This document shows, piece after piece, positions 10,306 to 24,900 of a stretch of 64,000 nt of DNA. The notes under the pieces are model-generated. The model searched no databases, had not been told where the DNA came from, and was given only the letters and a program-made list of their open reading frames with translations. The stretch comes from Pterobdella sp. o SKG-2022 (lineage: Eukaryota; Annelida; Clitellata; Hirudinida; Piscicolidae). Numbering within the stretch: position 1 is the stretch's first letter; each line of letters starts with the position of its first letter. The stretch is taken from NCBI GenBank assembly GCA_964035795.1, contig OZ038326.1, positions 5,445,062 to 5,509,061 on the forward strand. Reading direction: 5' to 3'. Both the position numbers and the translations under genes were made by a program.

Positions 10306-12730
10306 CTACACTCTCACCATGCACCCAGCTTGAATGTGGTTTGAGACCAGCCTGGATTCGCAACTATAAAATGATACACCTTGCACTATAGGCAGAGCAA
10401 GCCCTCTGCTTAGATCCTGGTTGATCAAGGGAAGGAAAAATGGAATTAAAATCTTTATAATTCTGTTCAAATCACTGTTGCTAAGTGGGAAGCCAAGGTT
10501 GTTTTGAGTTATAGTGGCAACAGCATCAGCGCTATTTAATCTGCCACTGATGTGGCTTCCAGAGATTGACACAAAGCCATCTGCACTAGCTTTAACATTA
10601 AGTTGCAATAGTAAATTGGTAACAATAATTTTCACTATGAACTCTCCATTAACTGTAAGCCCTGCACTTGCAAAGTTCACAACTGGTGCATTAGAGGAGG
10701 TGAGCTCGATTGTGACCGAAGAAGCCCTTGTGCCAGCTAACTTGAGAATCTCAGTCAATTCCTGTTGTATAACATTGATATAAAATTATTTATTTAACTT
10801 TTTAGAGACTAGATGCTAACGTACTATGGTAAGGCTATACTTGCCGAAAATTTTAGCTATTTTGCTCAATAAATGTACTAAATTTTTTCCATAAAATATC
10901 GTTAAAGACTGTTTATAAAATTATCTATTAATTTGAAAATTAACTTAATGATTGATTTCTTTTCTAGGGTGAAGCCTGTGATGTTCAAGTTTTTATTCGC
11001 CAAACAAAAAAGAAGACTTAATAGTAGGCGACCATGAGTGAGTTTGATACAATGAAACGGACTGAAAAATCAAATAAGAGAACAGTAAAAACAAGCAAAG
11101 AGTGTTTCAAGCTTGACCATGAAATCATTAGTCGGGGTTTCGTTAGCTCAATAGATGGTTCACAGGGCACTACTCCTTGTATTCTTAACTGGCGGCCTAG
11201 GCGAGATCAAATCCGGTCATTTTAGATAATTATTCAATGCTCTACCAGCTGAGCTATGCGAGCAGACAAGCTTGAAATGTTACTTAAATTCCCGAAGCTT
11301 TTACAATATGTTTAAAAAACTTTATAAAATAGTTTATATAAACCATACCCTATCATTGACGTTAACAACAAAATTGAGACGATTTTTCTGGTGAAGGACT
11401 CTGCCCAAACTATTCAATGTGTCTTCCGAAACTGAAGTACTTACCATTTTGCCAGAGTAATAACTCATTGAAGCTGGCTAAAAATTCAACATAATATTAA
11501 AATCAAAAATCGACTCAAAAGCCTTAAATTGAGTTTAAATTGTTAGCATGGTCTAACATTGAAACTTTTTTGTGGGTCATCGATGAATTTTCCGGTGTGG
11601 TAGGAAGCCATATAGCTTGAAGTGAAAATTGGGTTCCTCGTTAAATGATAATCTAACTCGATATATCTTGCAATCTGCAAATATAGAATTTTTTTTCGAT
11701 TTATTTTTAAGGATGATGTTTATGTAGCATACGTTAGCAACGAGGTTGAGAGTAGAAAGTTTGTTATTGGCGTCATTGTTCATGACATCTTCGAGTTCCT
11801 TGCAAATTAAGTCTTCTAGTCTGCTACGAATTCTCCCATTGAACAATCTAAAAATATTTGAAAATATCTGAAAAGTTTACGGCTGAAAGTCGTTTCTAAA
11901 AACATTCACTTTGTAGCATTCACTGAACATCCAAAATTAACTTGAATAATACGTTCATAATAGAAATATAATTTAAATATTATTCTATAGTTTTACCCAT
12001 TAACTAGAGGTATTAAAAAAGCATAAAAAAATAATTCTTACTCCACAATGACGTTGATGAGCCAGTCAATAATGGAATCAGCTGTTCTGAGAGTGAAACT
12101 TTCCAGTTTGCAGTTGCAGTTTGATGAACTGATCTGGGGTCTGCCACTTGATTGGGTCACACCAACGTCCATCTCCAAGTTTATGTTATAAGAAAGAGCA
12201 TAGAAGGTGCCTGTTGCTAAACCTGCCTTCCAGTCTCCATTGACTCTAGCTTCTCCTCCTCTCAGTTTTATATTCAAACCTTGCCCCGGTCTCAAATTCA
12301 CATCTAAATTAGGCTTGTTAAAGTGGGTGACCTGGTTGAAAAAAAAATGTTAGCATTATATTCTAAAATTATATTTCTGTTTAGATCAACGTCATCCCAC
12401 TCTCATGTTAGTGAGTTCATATGCAAGAACTCTTCTTCCAGACACGTCATCAAACTTGAAATTTTTGATCTTGTTTTCAAGTTTGATCAAAGCCTGAGCT
12501 CCTGCGTAATGCAAGCCCTCTTGTGAAATAGCGACTGAGACTCCCGACTCAGCTGTGTTGAAAGCAAAACCAATTATAATAACACGAAAAAAAACAAATT
12601 AAAATAAAAATAAACAAAAACAATTAAAATAACAATAAAAAAACGATGAGACTAAAATAGCCATAAAGGGTCTCCAACCTGCTTCACTCAGACTGAAGAG
12701 TATAAAAGCAAAAGCTAAGATCTTGAGCAT
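10306..12730 (-). CDS. BPI/LBP/PLTP-family lipid-binding protein, secreted
   Basis: Seven exons on the minus strand: 12730-12679, 12552-12401, 12331-12042, 11847-11733, 11674-11558, 11477-11349, 10761-10306; 436 aa, near the usual 450-490 of BPI/LBP. All phases close. Exon 1 encodes a signal peptide (MLKILAFAFILFSLSEA). After it come the BPI hallmarks GVSVAISQEGLHYA and the two Cys expected to form the single conserved N-barrel disulfide (in SSNCNCKLESF and LICKELEDV). The C-terminal barrel ends with LNRIIKILIPFFLPLINQDL and LALPIVQGV, matching the family's C-terminal helix and strand. BPI/LBP proteins bind lipopolysaccharide or phospholipid, and in invertebrates are mostly antibacterial. Here secretion and lipid binding are well supported, while bactericidal activity is inference. 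A tRNA-derived SINE sits in the last intron in sense orientation. Confidence 0.93.
10824..10910 (+). repeat. Dispersed repeat A, copy in BPI intron
   Basis: Contains CGAAAATTTTAGCT, then TTTTGCTCAATAAATGTACT, then an AT-rich end with ATCGTTAAAG. It matches the same pattern at 53326-53406, 54341-54409, 50661-50736 and the arms of the foldback at 32363-32560. Confidence 0.6.
11135..11272 (-). repeat. tRNA-derived SINE relic in BPI intron 6
   Basis: On the minus strand the head reads like a tRNA with a good box A (TAGCTCAGCTGGTAGAG) and a decayed box B (GGATTTGATCTC), followed by a non-tRNA body. Acceptor and T stems do not pair well, so it is not a functional tRNA. It shares its head with the SINE at 42612-42796. 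Confidence 0.75.
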
Positions 12731-12776
12731 GTTGAAGAAATCAAAAACTTCATGAGAAATTTAGATAGAAAATTTC

Positions 12777-12784
12777 CTTTTATA
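12777..12784 (-). promoter_or_regulatory. TATA box of the BPI-like gene
   Basis: On the minus strand TATAAAAG lies about 47-54 bases before the ATG at 12730. A start site some 30 bases downstream would leave a 5' UTR of only about 20 nt. It is the clearest core promoter in the window. Confidence 0.5.
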
Positions 12785-12947
12785 TCAAAGTTGATTGTAT
12801 ATTTTTATTGGGATATTATCAATCGATAAATCGCTATACCGTCATCTTTAACCTTATTGAAATTCCTTAGCATATTCAAAAATGAATTAATTCTTTTTAT
12901 TATTTGAAAATCTCAATAAAACAAAAATTAAATAAAAATTTAAGATT

Positions 12948-13012
12948 TGGATTCGAACCTGAGACATACGGAGTCAAGAGAGGTAGGTCATTGCCACATT
13001 GGCTATCCTAAC
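12948..13012 (-). repeat. tRNA-like relic with intact box B
   Basis: The minus strand has a perfect box B (GGTTCGAATCC) and a poor box A (TAGCCAATGTGG). The flanks do not form an acceptor stem and the T stem does not pair, so this is a SINE head or tRNA pseudogene rather than a working tRNA. Confidence 0.5.
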
Positions 13013-14501
13013 AAACGGCGCTATTGGTAAACGCTTTTAATCGGCGCTAATATTGAATAACTATAATTTGATACAAAAATTGCATTGGCAGAATTAATAA
13101 TCTTTAAATCATTATTCTTTTTGGACCCTTGAAATGAAGAATAAATGACTTCAAATTCCTTCTTGTAATTAGGTTCAAGTGCAATAACTTAGAATTTTGT
13201 AGCAGTGACGACATCTTTTTTTAATAATTTAAAAGAAATTTCAAACAAAATGCAATTAAGTCTTTTCAAAAATCCGAAAAATCTCAGGTTCTACGTGTCC
13301 GGATTTTTGAATGCCTACTGCATAATATGTTACATAGATAAAATAACATGAATGGAATTTATATTAAAACAACCAAGGTGTATAGAACTTAACAGATAGA
13401 CTGGTTTCAATAGTTCCAAGCCATCTGTCTGTTTTAATGTGTTTAAAAGTGATATAACTGTGCATCTTGGAGATTTGGAGAAAGATTTATTAAAGATCCA
13501 GCCAGGTGTGACCAAGTACCACAGAACAAAGAAAACTTAAAAATTGATTTATACTCTACAAAAAAAAAGCTATTAGTTAAACACAAATATTTATAATACT
13601 ATTATCAGGATGATCGTATAGGGGCCATAGAGCTTAACATTTACATATACAATAACAAATGCATTCCTGTCCACCCACCCTGGTAACTGCAAACCTTTGA
13701 AGATTTATACTAGCATAAAGTACTAAGTTAATACTTTTCATTTGTATTGGTTCATGCAGCACATTCTACATTCATCACGACTTTATTAAAATCTACAGAG
13801 TCATAAGGCCTTGTTTCACATACATCGTGTTTTTCTCATAAAATAGTTTTAGATTTTTTGTCTTAAACCAATTGTATAATGATGGAAGTTCTTGTGCTGG
13901 ATATGGCCATATAGAACAAGGATATTACAGAATAAAGTATACTTGAGTAACATTATTAATTAGTTAAACTGGACTATTTATTATGTAGATGTCAATTAAT
14001 TAGTACATATGAATAGAATAATATAAATTTTTGTATCGTTAGACAGATTTACCTTCCCAACTTAGTGTGTCAAAATAGCTTTTAGCTCATTTATATAGTA
14101 GTTAACTAATGAATGGATTAAACATTTAAACAATTCAGAGTTTCAATTGAATCAAAAAAAAGAAACTTTTGAATGAGAAAAAAACTGAGTATTTAAACAT
14201 TTATTTAATTTAAAATAAGAACTTAGTTTTGTAAAAAAGGCTGTGACAAATATTAAATAAATACCACAAACGAACATTTATATGTACAAGACCACTTGTA
14301 TAAAGTTACTAAAGTTTAACAAGTTATATACAATTAGTAGAAACATATCACAGATTGAGGAATTAGAGTAATTTAATCATAAACAATCATAAATTAAATT
14401 AATTAAAACGAAAATTAATCATGCGATAATTCTGTTCTCACGAGTTTGTAAAGCTAATGGATCAAATTTAAAATCTTAAATTCATCATGTAATGTTAAGA
14501 G

Positions 14502-17500
14502 TTATTTTTTCTCGTCTTGAAGTTTGTTGATTTCAAGGATAGATGGATTTTTTTCTAATATTCTCAGCGTTATAAACCCTATGTATTCTTTCAATTGACT
14601 GTTTGCCTCTTGTTCTCGCTTCAAAGCTTCGATAAGCTGTGCGGAATTAAGTTTGTTTTGTTTACAATATTTATCTATATATATAATTCAGTCGTTATTC
14701 GCCCAAAATTGGGGGTCGGTAGCACAAAAGGTGTTAAATAATTTTAAAACTATTTAATATTGAATTAAGCTCAATGATTTCAATCTATCTATAAAAATTA
14801 TTTGATAAAATCCAATATACAAAACCAGCCCAATGATAGTATCAAGTTGAATATTGACAAACTCAACTCGGGTGGGTCATTGACAAAAAAAATCCCAATG
14901 TAAACTTTAAAAAAACCAAACTGTACCTCATTCTTTGGGATTTCTTCAATCTCAGAAGCGAGAGATTTCTCAAAAGAAGATGTTCGTTGTATCAGTCGTT
15001 GCCCCTCTTCTACACCTCTGCTTAATATCACCGCTTGTAACTCTTCCAGCTGGCTTTTCAACTCAGAGTTTTCCTGGAAGTTATTTGGAGAAAGGTTTGT
15101 TATATTGTAAAAGAAAATTGAGAAATATGAAATTTAATTGTAACCTTGTGTTTTTTGGTTTAATTTGTATTTTCAGTCGTATTCAGTTTTTCGAATTTTT
15201 TTTACAAATCTTATAATTCTTTTTTGAGTTTGTATTTTCTAATAAAAAAATGAATTATCGTATAATAATAAAAAAAAAATTTATTATTAAATAATGAACA
15301 AAAAATATTGAATAACAACTCTTTTAAGGTGCTTGACTTTCTCCTGGTTATGCTTCAGATCCATGTCAGACTCAGTCCTCTTCACACTTCCCGGGGACTT
15401 CATTAGGTTCGACTTGCAGATGCGCAACTCATTCAGTTCTTGAGTCAAGTCATCTATGAGCTGTGTGGTGGGTTGTTATGTGGGGTTGAGTTGGTTTTGT
15501 GGAAAGATGTGATAAAAATTAAAATGTTTTTTCGGTAAAATTGGTATGTTTGTTGAAATGACTATGATGAAATTAGCCTATAAAACACGATATACTAATA
15601 AGTTCCGAAGTTAGAAATGGTATTTTTTTCAACTATAACAATTTAATTTTTGAAAAGCTTAAAAATTTCTTTCAAGCTATCTCAAAAAGAAATTATTTTC
15701 GTGAGCGGAAAACTTACGAATGAAAACCGATCAATTCATAATAACAGAACTAATTGACTTCTTGTTTTATTCTAAAATAATTACGACCTAGAAATTCCAA
15801 AAAATTATGACACTGGAAACATTCATAATTGTACTTTATTGTATAATGGCATCTTATACATGAACTAGAAACAATAAAAACTCCTATTAAATTTGCCCCC
15901 ACCATGTTACAATGATGAAACATGAGTCAACAACAAAGCTCCTATACTACCTGGCTCCTAGCTTCTCTCTCTTTCTTCATCTTAACCTGTTCTGCTGCGA
16001 ATGATTTCTCAATGCTGTCTTTTTCATCGTTCAAATCCGCATACTCCTCTCGCAACCGATCCAACTCTCGCTCTAAGCTTGAGTTTTCCTTGTGGAGGAA
16101 GGTGGAGAAAGAGGTGAAATTAAACTTATGTAATGTTTATTTTTTATTTTTTAAAATTTGAACTTAGATATTTTTAGATATATCTTTTTATTGAAGTATT
16201 ATAATGATTTATACCGTGAGAACCAAAACACGTTTTTATTGTTTCTATTATATATTCTTTCTCAAGGATTATAAACATAATTTAAAATTTTTCCCAAAGC
16301 TCCATTGCATTTTGTTTAATAAAAATTATTAATCAATTTTAATTATTCATAACGCCATACTTTTCTTAGTCTTTCATTTTCAGTTTTCAATAGTGGGGTG
16401 GCTTCTTTCAGTGTGTTATATTCCATCTCTACCAGTTTGAGGCTTTGAGAGAAAAAGGAAGATCAAAAATAAAAAGATGATTAAAATTTAATAGAAATCT
16501 TATTGTTTTTTAAAATTTAAAATAAATAAAACTTAAAAAATCATTAAGTTATTTATTGTTTTATCTTTTACTTCAATCAATTTAAAAATTTTAACAATTC
16601 AAAAGCTTTCAAAAGTTGCAATAAAAAAATCTATTTGAAAAACTTTGGAAAAGTGAATTTTTTAAATTAAAAATAAACACATCAAATAAAAAAATGTGAC
16701 AAAATAATTTTCAACGTAAAAAACAATGAAGAACTCCAAAAATAAATATAATGTAAAAAATGTTACAAACTTGCTATGGAAACATAAAATACAAAGAATT
16801 CTCTATTGAAAACACAGAAACATCAAATAGAAGAAATAATGCAATGAAAAAGTAATTTTGTTCTTAGAGTTTGGCATTATTTTGTTACAATACTACTGCA
16901 AAAAAATGTGTAAAATGTTTATGAAACTATAAAAAGATTCACAGAGGCAATATTTTGATACATTTTCATTTAAATAAACTAATGAATTATGACAAAGATG
17001 AATTTTTAGAAAATGTTAGTAACAAATTATTACCTCTCTTCGTAAAATTAACAGAATATTGATACATGATGTTTTTGAAAAACTATAGAATTGTTTATTG
17101 AACTTTAAACATTTATAGTAATGAATTTTATAAAAATTAAAAAACACAGTCATAAATATTTTCCTTAAGCCTTGAATGCTGAATTTCATAACAAACATCA
17201 AAAATAAATAGCCTTAACTAGCTCTAAAATAAAGTTTCCCAAAAGTTAATTTTTATAACTAACCAAAAAAAACTAGTCTTTACTAGTTTTAAAATGTAGT
17301 TTTAATTAATTCATAAATAACTATTACATTCAAAGTAACTAGTTTTAACCAATTCAAAAACAACTAGTTTTGAATAATTAATAACTGTCTTAATTAAGTG
17401 TGTGATAAAAAGAACTATTTTTACCTCCGACTCAGCAATTCAATTTGATTAGCTTTGTCTTTTTCGGTTTTCATCTGTGGAAAAGAACATTGTTAACATT

Positions 17501-20500
17501 AAACCAAATGTTAGCCTTATTTTTATTGAAAGTCATTGTGGCTTAAATCTATCTTATACATCTATATTTTTTTTCATTTTTTTGTTATTAGTTGTACTTT
17601 GTCTACGAAAAGTTAAAATTGACGATAAATTGTATATATACTAAATAGTTATACATTTAAAAACTAAGTTTTATCTTACATAACAATTTTATACTAATAA
17701 ATATCAAATTTTATTAATCAAAAAAACAAATTTTTTATTTTCGAGTTATATAAGTAAAATAACAATTCAAGAAATATTTTTTAAATTCAAAATTATTTAT
17801 TATTACTTAAAACATTTGAAATTAATTCTTCAAAAAATTTAAAATTAATTTTATAAAAACATTCAAAATTAATTAAATCATTTATTTTTATTCATTGATA
17901 AAAAATTATCTCACAAGGATCTCCTTGTATTTGTCATGCTCCTCCTTCAACCTTTCCTGATTGGTTGTCTCAATCTCTCTCAGATGATCTTCCAGCATGT
18001 GGATTCTGAAGCATTTGATTGGATGGATATTTGAATAGATAATGCTTTAATTGGTTGGTCATTTATATAGCTATTGAAAAGATTTGATTGGTTGTTCATT
18101 AAAATAGCTATCGAGAAATTCAATCAATCAATCAATTAATTAAAAATATTAAGAGATTTATTTATTTCGCCATTTAAATAGTTTATGAAAAGTCTAATTA
18201 GTTGGGTATTTAAATTCTATTGGAATGTCTAATTAGTTGGGCATTTAAATTCTTATTGGAATGTCTAATTAGCTCATATTTAAATAGTAATAAGTATTGT
18301 TTTTATTTTTATACCTTATCAAAAATTAAGCTAGTTATTTAATTAGTAAGTAAGTTGCTTTTAGAGGTATTTATATATCATGCTAGTGATACCATAAGAT
18401 AAGCTATGTTGTACCGTTAGTTGAGTGGTAAATTGGGTAATTTTAATTTTATTTTGCTAGCCAATTATCAGATAATTAGATAACTATATTATCAGTTAGT
18501 TATCATTTAGAAACTGTGGTCTAACCAAAATCAATCCCATTATAAGCAAGTATGTGTTATGGTTTTATATTAATTTCAATTTATTTTTTTATAAGAATAT
18601 ACAAATTTAAATTTTATTTTAAATTTGAAAACATCTTTTAAAACAAAGCACAATTGATTAGGGAATTCATTACTTCATCAATAAAACTGCTGAACAAAAA
18701 AAGTGATAAAACGTGCTTTATATAACTCAAATTAACCAAATCGAAGCTTTTTTTTTGAAAAAATGCTATGAGAATTGAATACATAATTAAAAAACAAAGT
18801 AGTTTTTTTAAAAAATTTAAACTGAAAATTCCCTTGAAAGAAAAGCATTCAAAAGCGGATTTTAATATAAAATAAAATAAATAAATAATATAAAGTTCAA
18901 ATTTCATCAACTCACCTTCTATTAAGCAAAAAATCAAAAAAAATTAATCAAATAATAAATAAATTATTAAAAAGCATCAAATCATTATCTATTATCAATG
19001 TTATTTTAATAAAAAAAACAGTGATAGCATTTGTGAATGATTTGATTAATGATGGCAATCGTGGAGGGAGTCATCGTAATGCAAACCGCCATATTAAAAG
19101 CTTATAATATATGAAATCTTGCTGCCAGTACTAAAATCATCAAATGCAGCTTTTTTCACTAATTTTATCATCATCATATTTTTATTCGATGTCTATTATT
19201 TTTATTGTTTTTATTAAAAATATTGTTTCTATTCTTTTTATTATTCTTATTTTTTTAATAATTTTTATTATTTTTTTATTCTTATTTTTTTATTATTTCT
19301 ATTTTTACCTCTCAACCATCAAAGCGTTTTCCTCTTTCATTTTCAACTGCTTGTCTTCATTTTGTTTTTGGATTTGATTGAGTGAAGATAGATCGTCCTC
19401 TAGTTTGAGGATCTGATTGTTAAATGCCGTGTTTAACTCTCGTTAAGCGTTTGAATGAAGCTCAAATTTACATATAAAAATATCATAGCAGACATATNNN
19501 NNNNNNNNNNNNNNNNNNNNNNNNNNNNNNNNNNNNNNNNNNNNNNNNNNNNNNNNNNNNNNNNNNNNNNNNNNNNNNNNNNNNNNNNNNNNNNNNNNNN
19601 NNNNNNNNNNNNNNNNNNNNNNNNNNNNNNNNNNNNNNNNNNNNNNNNNNNNNNNNNNNNNNNNNNNNNNNNNNNNNNNNNNNNNNNNNNNNNNNNNAAA
19701 CGAATAAAACTCATCATAAAAAGTACAATGTAAAAGATTAAACCTCTAAAACAATGTATATATTCAAAAGTATAAAAAACAAAGATATTAAAAAATTTAA
19801 ACACCAAATTACATTGAAAAATATTCCAACCAAGACTAGTATCTAACCTTATCAGAGAGTTCAGAAACTTGAGAGTCTGCATCGACTAACAAGTCACTGC
19901 AGTTCATTGTGCTGCCCGATTTGAAGGACTGGCTGGAGGTGTATTTTTCCATATTACAAATTTTTTGAATTATTTTTTTATATTTTTATTTAATTATTAT
20001 TTACATTTTTCTCATTTTTATTATATTTTTATTCTCAATATAATTGTTTGTTCTTTGAAATTATTTTTCAATATTACCTGGAGTGGCGCCTTGTGAAATA
20101 TATAAATATATCATTAGAACGCCTTACTCATGCTTCATTGTTTAAAATAAAAAAAAGAATTTACTTGTATATATAAGTGAAGATTTCAACTTTTTTTTAT
20201 ACAAAAAACAAAAAAAAATGGTTATTAACTTCTAAAAAATGTAAATTAAAAACCAAAGTTGTGTTATGATGTATCAAACTATAATAAAAACACAAACGGA
20301 GCCTACTTAGCTATCGAACTTGGAGTCAAATTTCTTCGAAAACTTCTGCATTGTATACATTAATATCGATTTGAATAGAAACACTTAAATTTAAATAATT
20401 GATTTTAAATAAATTTCTTCTAAAATACCATCATTTTCAACTTTTTATTTATCTCTAAAAAATTAATGGGAATAATATTCAATGAAAATCAACAAAAATG

Positions 20501-21936
20501 GTTTAAAACTTATATAAAAAAATTAAAAATTAAAAGCTTCAAAAAGCCAACCCATTCCTGCTGCCAGGCGTAGAACGAAAAGAAGATCTAGGAGTGGTGT
20601 TGTTGGAATGTACTTTTCTATGGAAATGATTGACAGGCTTATCATCATAATCTCCAGCATCTAATAGTAGGTTACTGCTGAATCCATTGCCAAGAAAGTC
20701 GTTGGCTGGAAAGCCGTTACTGAGAGGAGAGGGAGTCACTTCAAAGTTTAAGTTTTTGTTGCCTGGTGCTGAGCTTATCCACAAGCTGTGTGAGTGTTTG
20801 ATGAGGTTGATAAGATGTTTAGAGATCAAAACAATAAAAATTACATTTTATATATGTTCAAAAGAAGCAACTGAGACGTTCCAGTTCAAGTTTTATTGAA
20901 AACCAGCTTTAAATAGTTATCAAGCTTGTAATATTGATGATCTTTTAACACCGGGCAGAGTTTGCTTTAAATACATCTATTAAATCTTTGTTTCACAATC
21001 AACGTATGATAAATGTTTAATTCTTTCACGTTCGATAGTTTTAAACCAAGAAGCTTCAATTCTTTTAAAAAGATAAATATTAGATTATATGGAGTCTTAA
21101 AAAGCTATTGAAATACCTGTCTATTGTCTGCAGTGGATATGAAACTTAGATACAACTTCCGTATTGGCGATTAAAAACAATTCCAACAAGTATGATACCG
21201 CAGCTTTGAGAAAAATTATATAAAACCCTTTATTACTGGTTATTATTACTAGTTACAGCTTCCAAAAAATTAAACTCACAAAAATTGACAAAAACGATTA
21301 GAAGCAGCAGAAAAGTCCTATTTTAAGGCCTCCGACAACCACGCAAATATGCATATTGATTGGTTGAAACACCGTGACGACGTATTCATGGAAGAGAATT
21401 AAAAATAGATTAGGAGTAATTGTGGTTTTATGAATATGCTTATGTGCTTTTAGGAAAAGGGGTTTGCTGAAGGTTAAGATGTTCTAGAGAATTCCTTGTG
21501 AATGTTTGTATGAAGCAGAAACAAATAAGACAATGAAAAATAGTATATCAACACAAAAAAAAATTATAAAGTAATCTTATTTTATAAATAGCTATTAGGT
21601 TATTATCAAGTACTTCCATTTTTACAACAATATTTCTAAATTAGTTTTATAGCTCGACCTAAAAAATGACTTGGGTAGTAATTTTTTTGTGAAACTGTTC
21701 TAATAACTTTATGGCTATTACTACTACTACTACATAATATACAATATTTCATAGTAAAGACCTTCAATTAATTTCTTATCTGTGTCACAGTAGAATATGC
21801 TTCGTATAAAACGACACATTTTAAAAGTGAGAGCCTTTAATGACACAATTAGTGCTTGACTTATTTTTAAAAACCAGCATTTGAACTAATTATAAAGATG
21901 AAAACGATAAGACTGGAGTCTTAGATAATAATAACA

Positions 21937-21981
<45 letters not shown>

Positions 21982-24900
21982 GTAATGATAATAATAGTAA
22001 TAATAATAGTAATAATAATAATAGTAATAACAATAATAGTAATAATAATAGTAATAATAATAATAGTAATAATAATAGTAATAATAATAATAGTAATAAT
22101 AATAATAGTAATATAATGACTAGAAACTTTGATAAAATATTTAGTAACCCAGTGAGTTTCAAAACTAATACATTGACGACTTTGGAACAGAAATTTTATA
22201 ATTGATATATGAAGGGAATATAATTCATAAGTCAAACAGTGTAATATAGTGTATTATTAGAATGAAATACACCTAATTTACACATTGTTTTCTCCTATTA
22301 ACATAATGCAATTTTTTCTTTATTAATTCAACGACATTTGATTAAACTAATACAATCAATTGTTTAACTTAACCAAAATATGGGAAAATATAATTTAGGA
22401 TTGTTATCTTTATAGATCTAAGAGAATTTCTAAAATTTCAAGACTTAAAATAGAATAAAGTTTGAAAAAAAAAACAGAAAAATAAAGATTAAACAATAAA
22501 AATAAAGATTAAACAAAAAGAATTGAAGATTGAACAAATACAACTTGAAGATTAAGCATCAAAAACCAAAGATTATAAATGTATTGAATTTTCCCATAAT
22601 GGTATTCTTTTATAGTTGTCTTATCAATAAACCACTCAACCAATAAGCAAAAGGTATTAAACTGGCTAATAACACTGCATCAATATTAAATTAAAAATTA
22701 TTATAATTTTTGAATTTTTTAAGCGCAGGTAAGTCACTAATACCTGTTGTAAGTTTGCAAAATACACAAGGAGTAACGATCAAAAAACATACCTACTGTG
22801 CTAACAAAACCCAATTTGGAGCACGGATGCTTGATTTACACATACAAAAATTTGATACATACACACATAAATAACTCAAAAAAATCAAAATTGATCAAAC
22901 TAGCATAAAAACCAACTTATCTTGAGTCACAGCACTCCAGGCACCACTATCCACGTCGTCTTCAGAGCTGTTCGATGTTGTTTTGCCATTGATGACAACA
23001 TCGAAAGGGCTCTTGGTATTGTTGTAGAAGTTTTTGTTGTTGTTGTTGTTGTTGTTTGTGTTGATCTCGTCGTTGTCTACCGCAAATGGATTTGATGGTT
23101 GGGTTTCGAAAATCTCTGGAGACTGGTGGTATAAGGTTGTTTTATTGTTAATAAAATATTAATTAAATTAATATCATAATATTAAGTAAGCTTGAATCAA
23201 TTATAAACAGGATATGGATTGAACCAATAGAACATTATCAAACCATGAAATGTATTAGCTATGGGAGATAGAGAAGAGAGATGGTTATTTGAATTTTGAA
23301 TAAGATACTAGTACTCAACCAAGATAACTAAAAAATAAGTATAAAACTGTACAAAACATACATATGCGATAATATGCGCTAATACTTCAACCATAAAATG
23401 AATGTTTAACAGAAAAATATTGTCTTCATAGTTTAGTGAATTTTACGAAATTTTTCCTAAGTCAAACTCACTTTATCAAGTGATGCGTACAATATAATGT
23501 ATTCATATTTTGTTTATAAACTAGCTTTTTATCATGCATTTACGTTATAAATTACTATTTTTGGAAATAAAATATATCAAACTTATTCTATACATTATAT
23601 ATATATTAAATTTTCTAAATATATATTAGCATTATCTACTTCAAAAAACCAAAATCTCAAATACTTCCAAAAACGAAAATAACCGGTGAAGCCTTTTTTA
23701 TATAAAATAAATTCCTACAAATACAACAGAAAAAACACTAATAGAGATACAGTCCAACAGTGAGACATTGGGTCTGTGTGAAAAGAATACAAAAAAAAGT
23801 TCCCAATACATGTTTTGTTAATGATTTACAATATGTGGTGCTGTTAGATACATCTGTTGTTATTATTTTATTATCTATGTTATGAAAAAAGGTGTGGTGT
23901 GTTATTGTTATGTGTATAATATTTTTTATTATTATGAGTCGATATTACTTTTAAAAATTTTGGTTATGAAAAGGCAATGAGTTTAAAGTTATGAAAGCTC
24001 AATTGCGTGTGGGGGTGAATATGTAACGATATTATGAAAATCTTCAAATTAGAGAAAAAGAACAGTAAATAATTGAAAGAATGAAAAAAGTGAAAAAAAG
24101 ATAAACTAATAAAATTCATTAACAAAATGAAAAACAAAATTAAAATAGTGAAGTTTGATTTCTAAGTTACCCTTGTACTATCAACACTCTGTCTGCGCAC
24201 AGTCAGAAAATCCTGGATCACTCTTTGATCGATGTCCCCGTTCTCCAGGACCGAGTCTGTTGGTGTGGTAAGTTTAGGTGTGGATGTTTGATGGGGTTCG
24301 GGTTACTATAATTATATAAGTGTAGGTGATTAATGGGAGTAATGTTTATATAAAAATATAAATGTGGTTTAGATTTACATAACTAAATATGTATTTTTGT
24401 TATATTAATTGAATTACTTTAATCCATCCATTATTATATTTTAATGTACGTATGTAGATTGGTGTGAATTTTTGCACATAAACTTTTTCAATAACAGAAT
24501 CAAGTTCCATACTAAAATCTCTTCTGTCTTAAGTATGAAACTCAAACATTTATGGTTTTATTAATTATATATTTAATATTATGTGTTATATTATCCACCC
24601 CATGCATACAAACTTAAAACGACGATAATATATAAAATAAATTCAATAAATTTATGTTAGATTTTCTTTGGATAACTATTTCTATTAGTTCAAATATTTA
24701 AATTTTAATTCATTTTTAAATTTTGAATTCTATATAAGCATTAATTTAACTTAGAATTGAAACAAACAAATTCTCAATCAAAATTTAAGCTAAAACTGTC
24801 GACAAGTAAAACCAAATCATAATTTCTTAGCCTTCTTATTTAGAACTCACTATTACAAACTGATAACTTCAGAATTATAAACAGCAGTTTTGTAGATAGA

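Larger units (their letters stand above)
12731..14501. other. Intergenic between BPI-like and Rab11-FIP genes
   Basis: AT-rich DNA with no convincing exon. It contains the BPI promoter, the 3' flank of Rab11-FIP and one tRNA-like relic (12948-13012). A 61-codon minus-strand frame at 13515-13330 resembles nothing I know and has no splice support. Confidence 0.6.

Noticed and set aside
11199..11268. Functional tRNA gene on the minus strand
   Set aside because: Box A is good but box B is decayed and the stems do not pair; a related head is part of a SINE at 42612-42796.
12948..13012. tRNA gene with perfect box B
   Set aside because: No acceptor stem and the T stem does not pair; treated as a relic.
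13330..13515. 61-codon minus-strand frame, considered as a reverse-transcriptase remnant
   Set aside because: No recognisable motif in any frame and no splice support.
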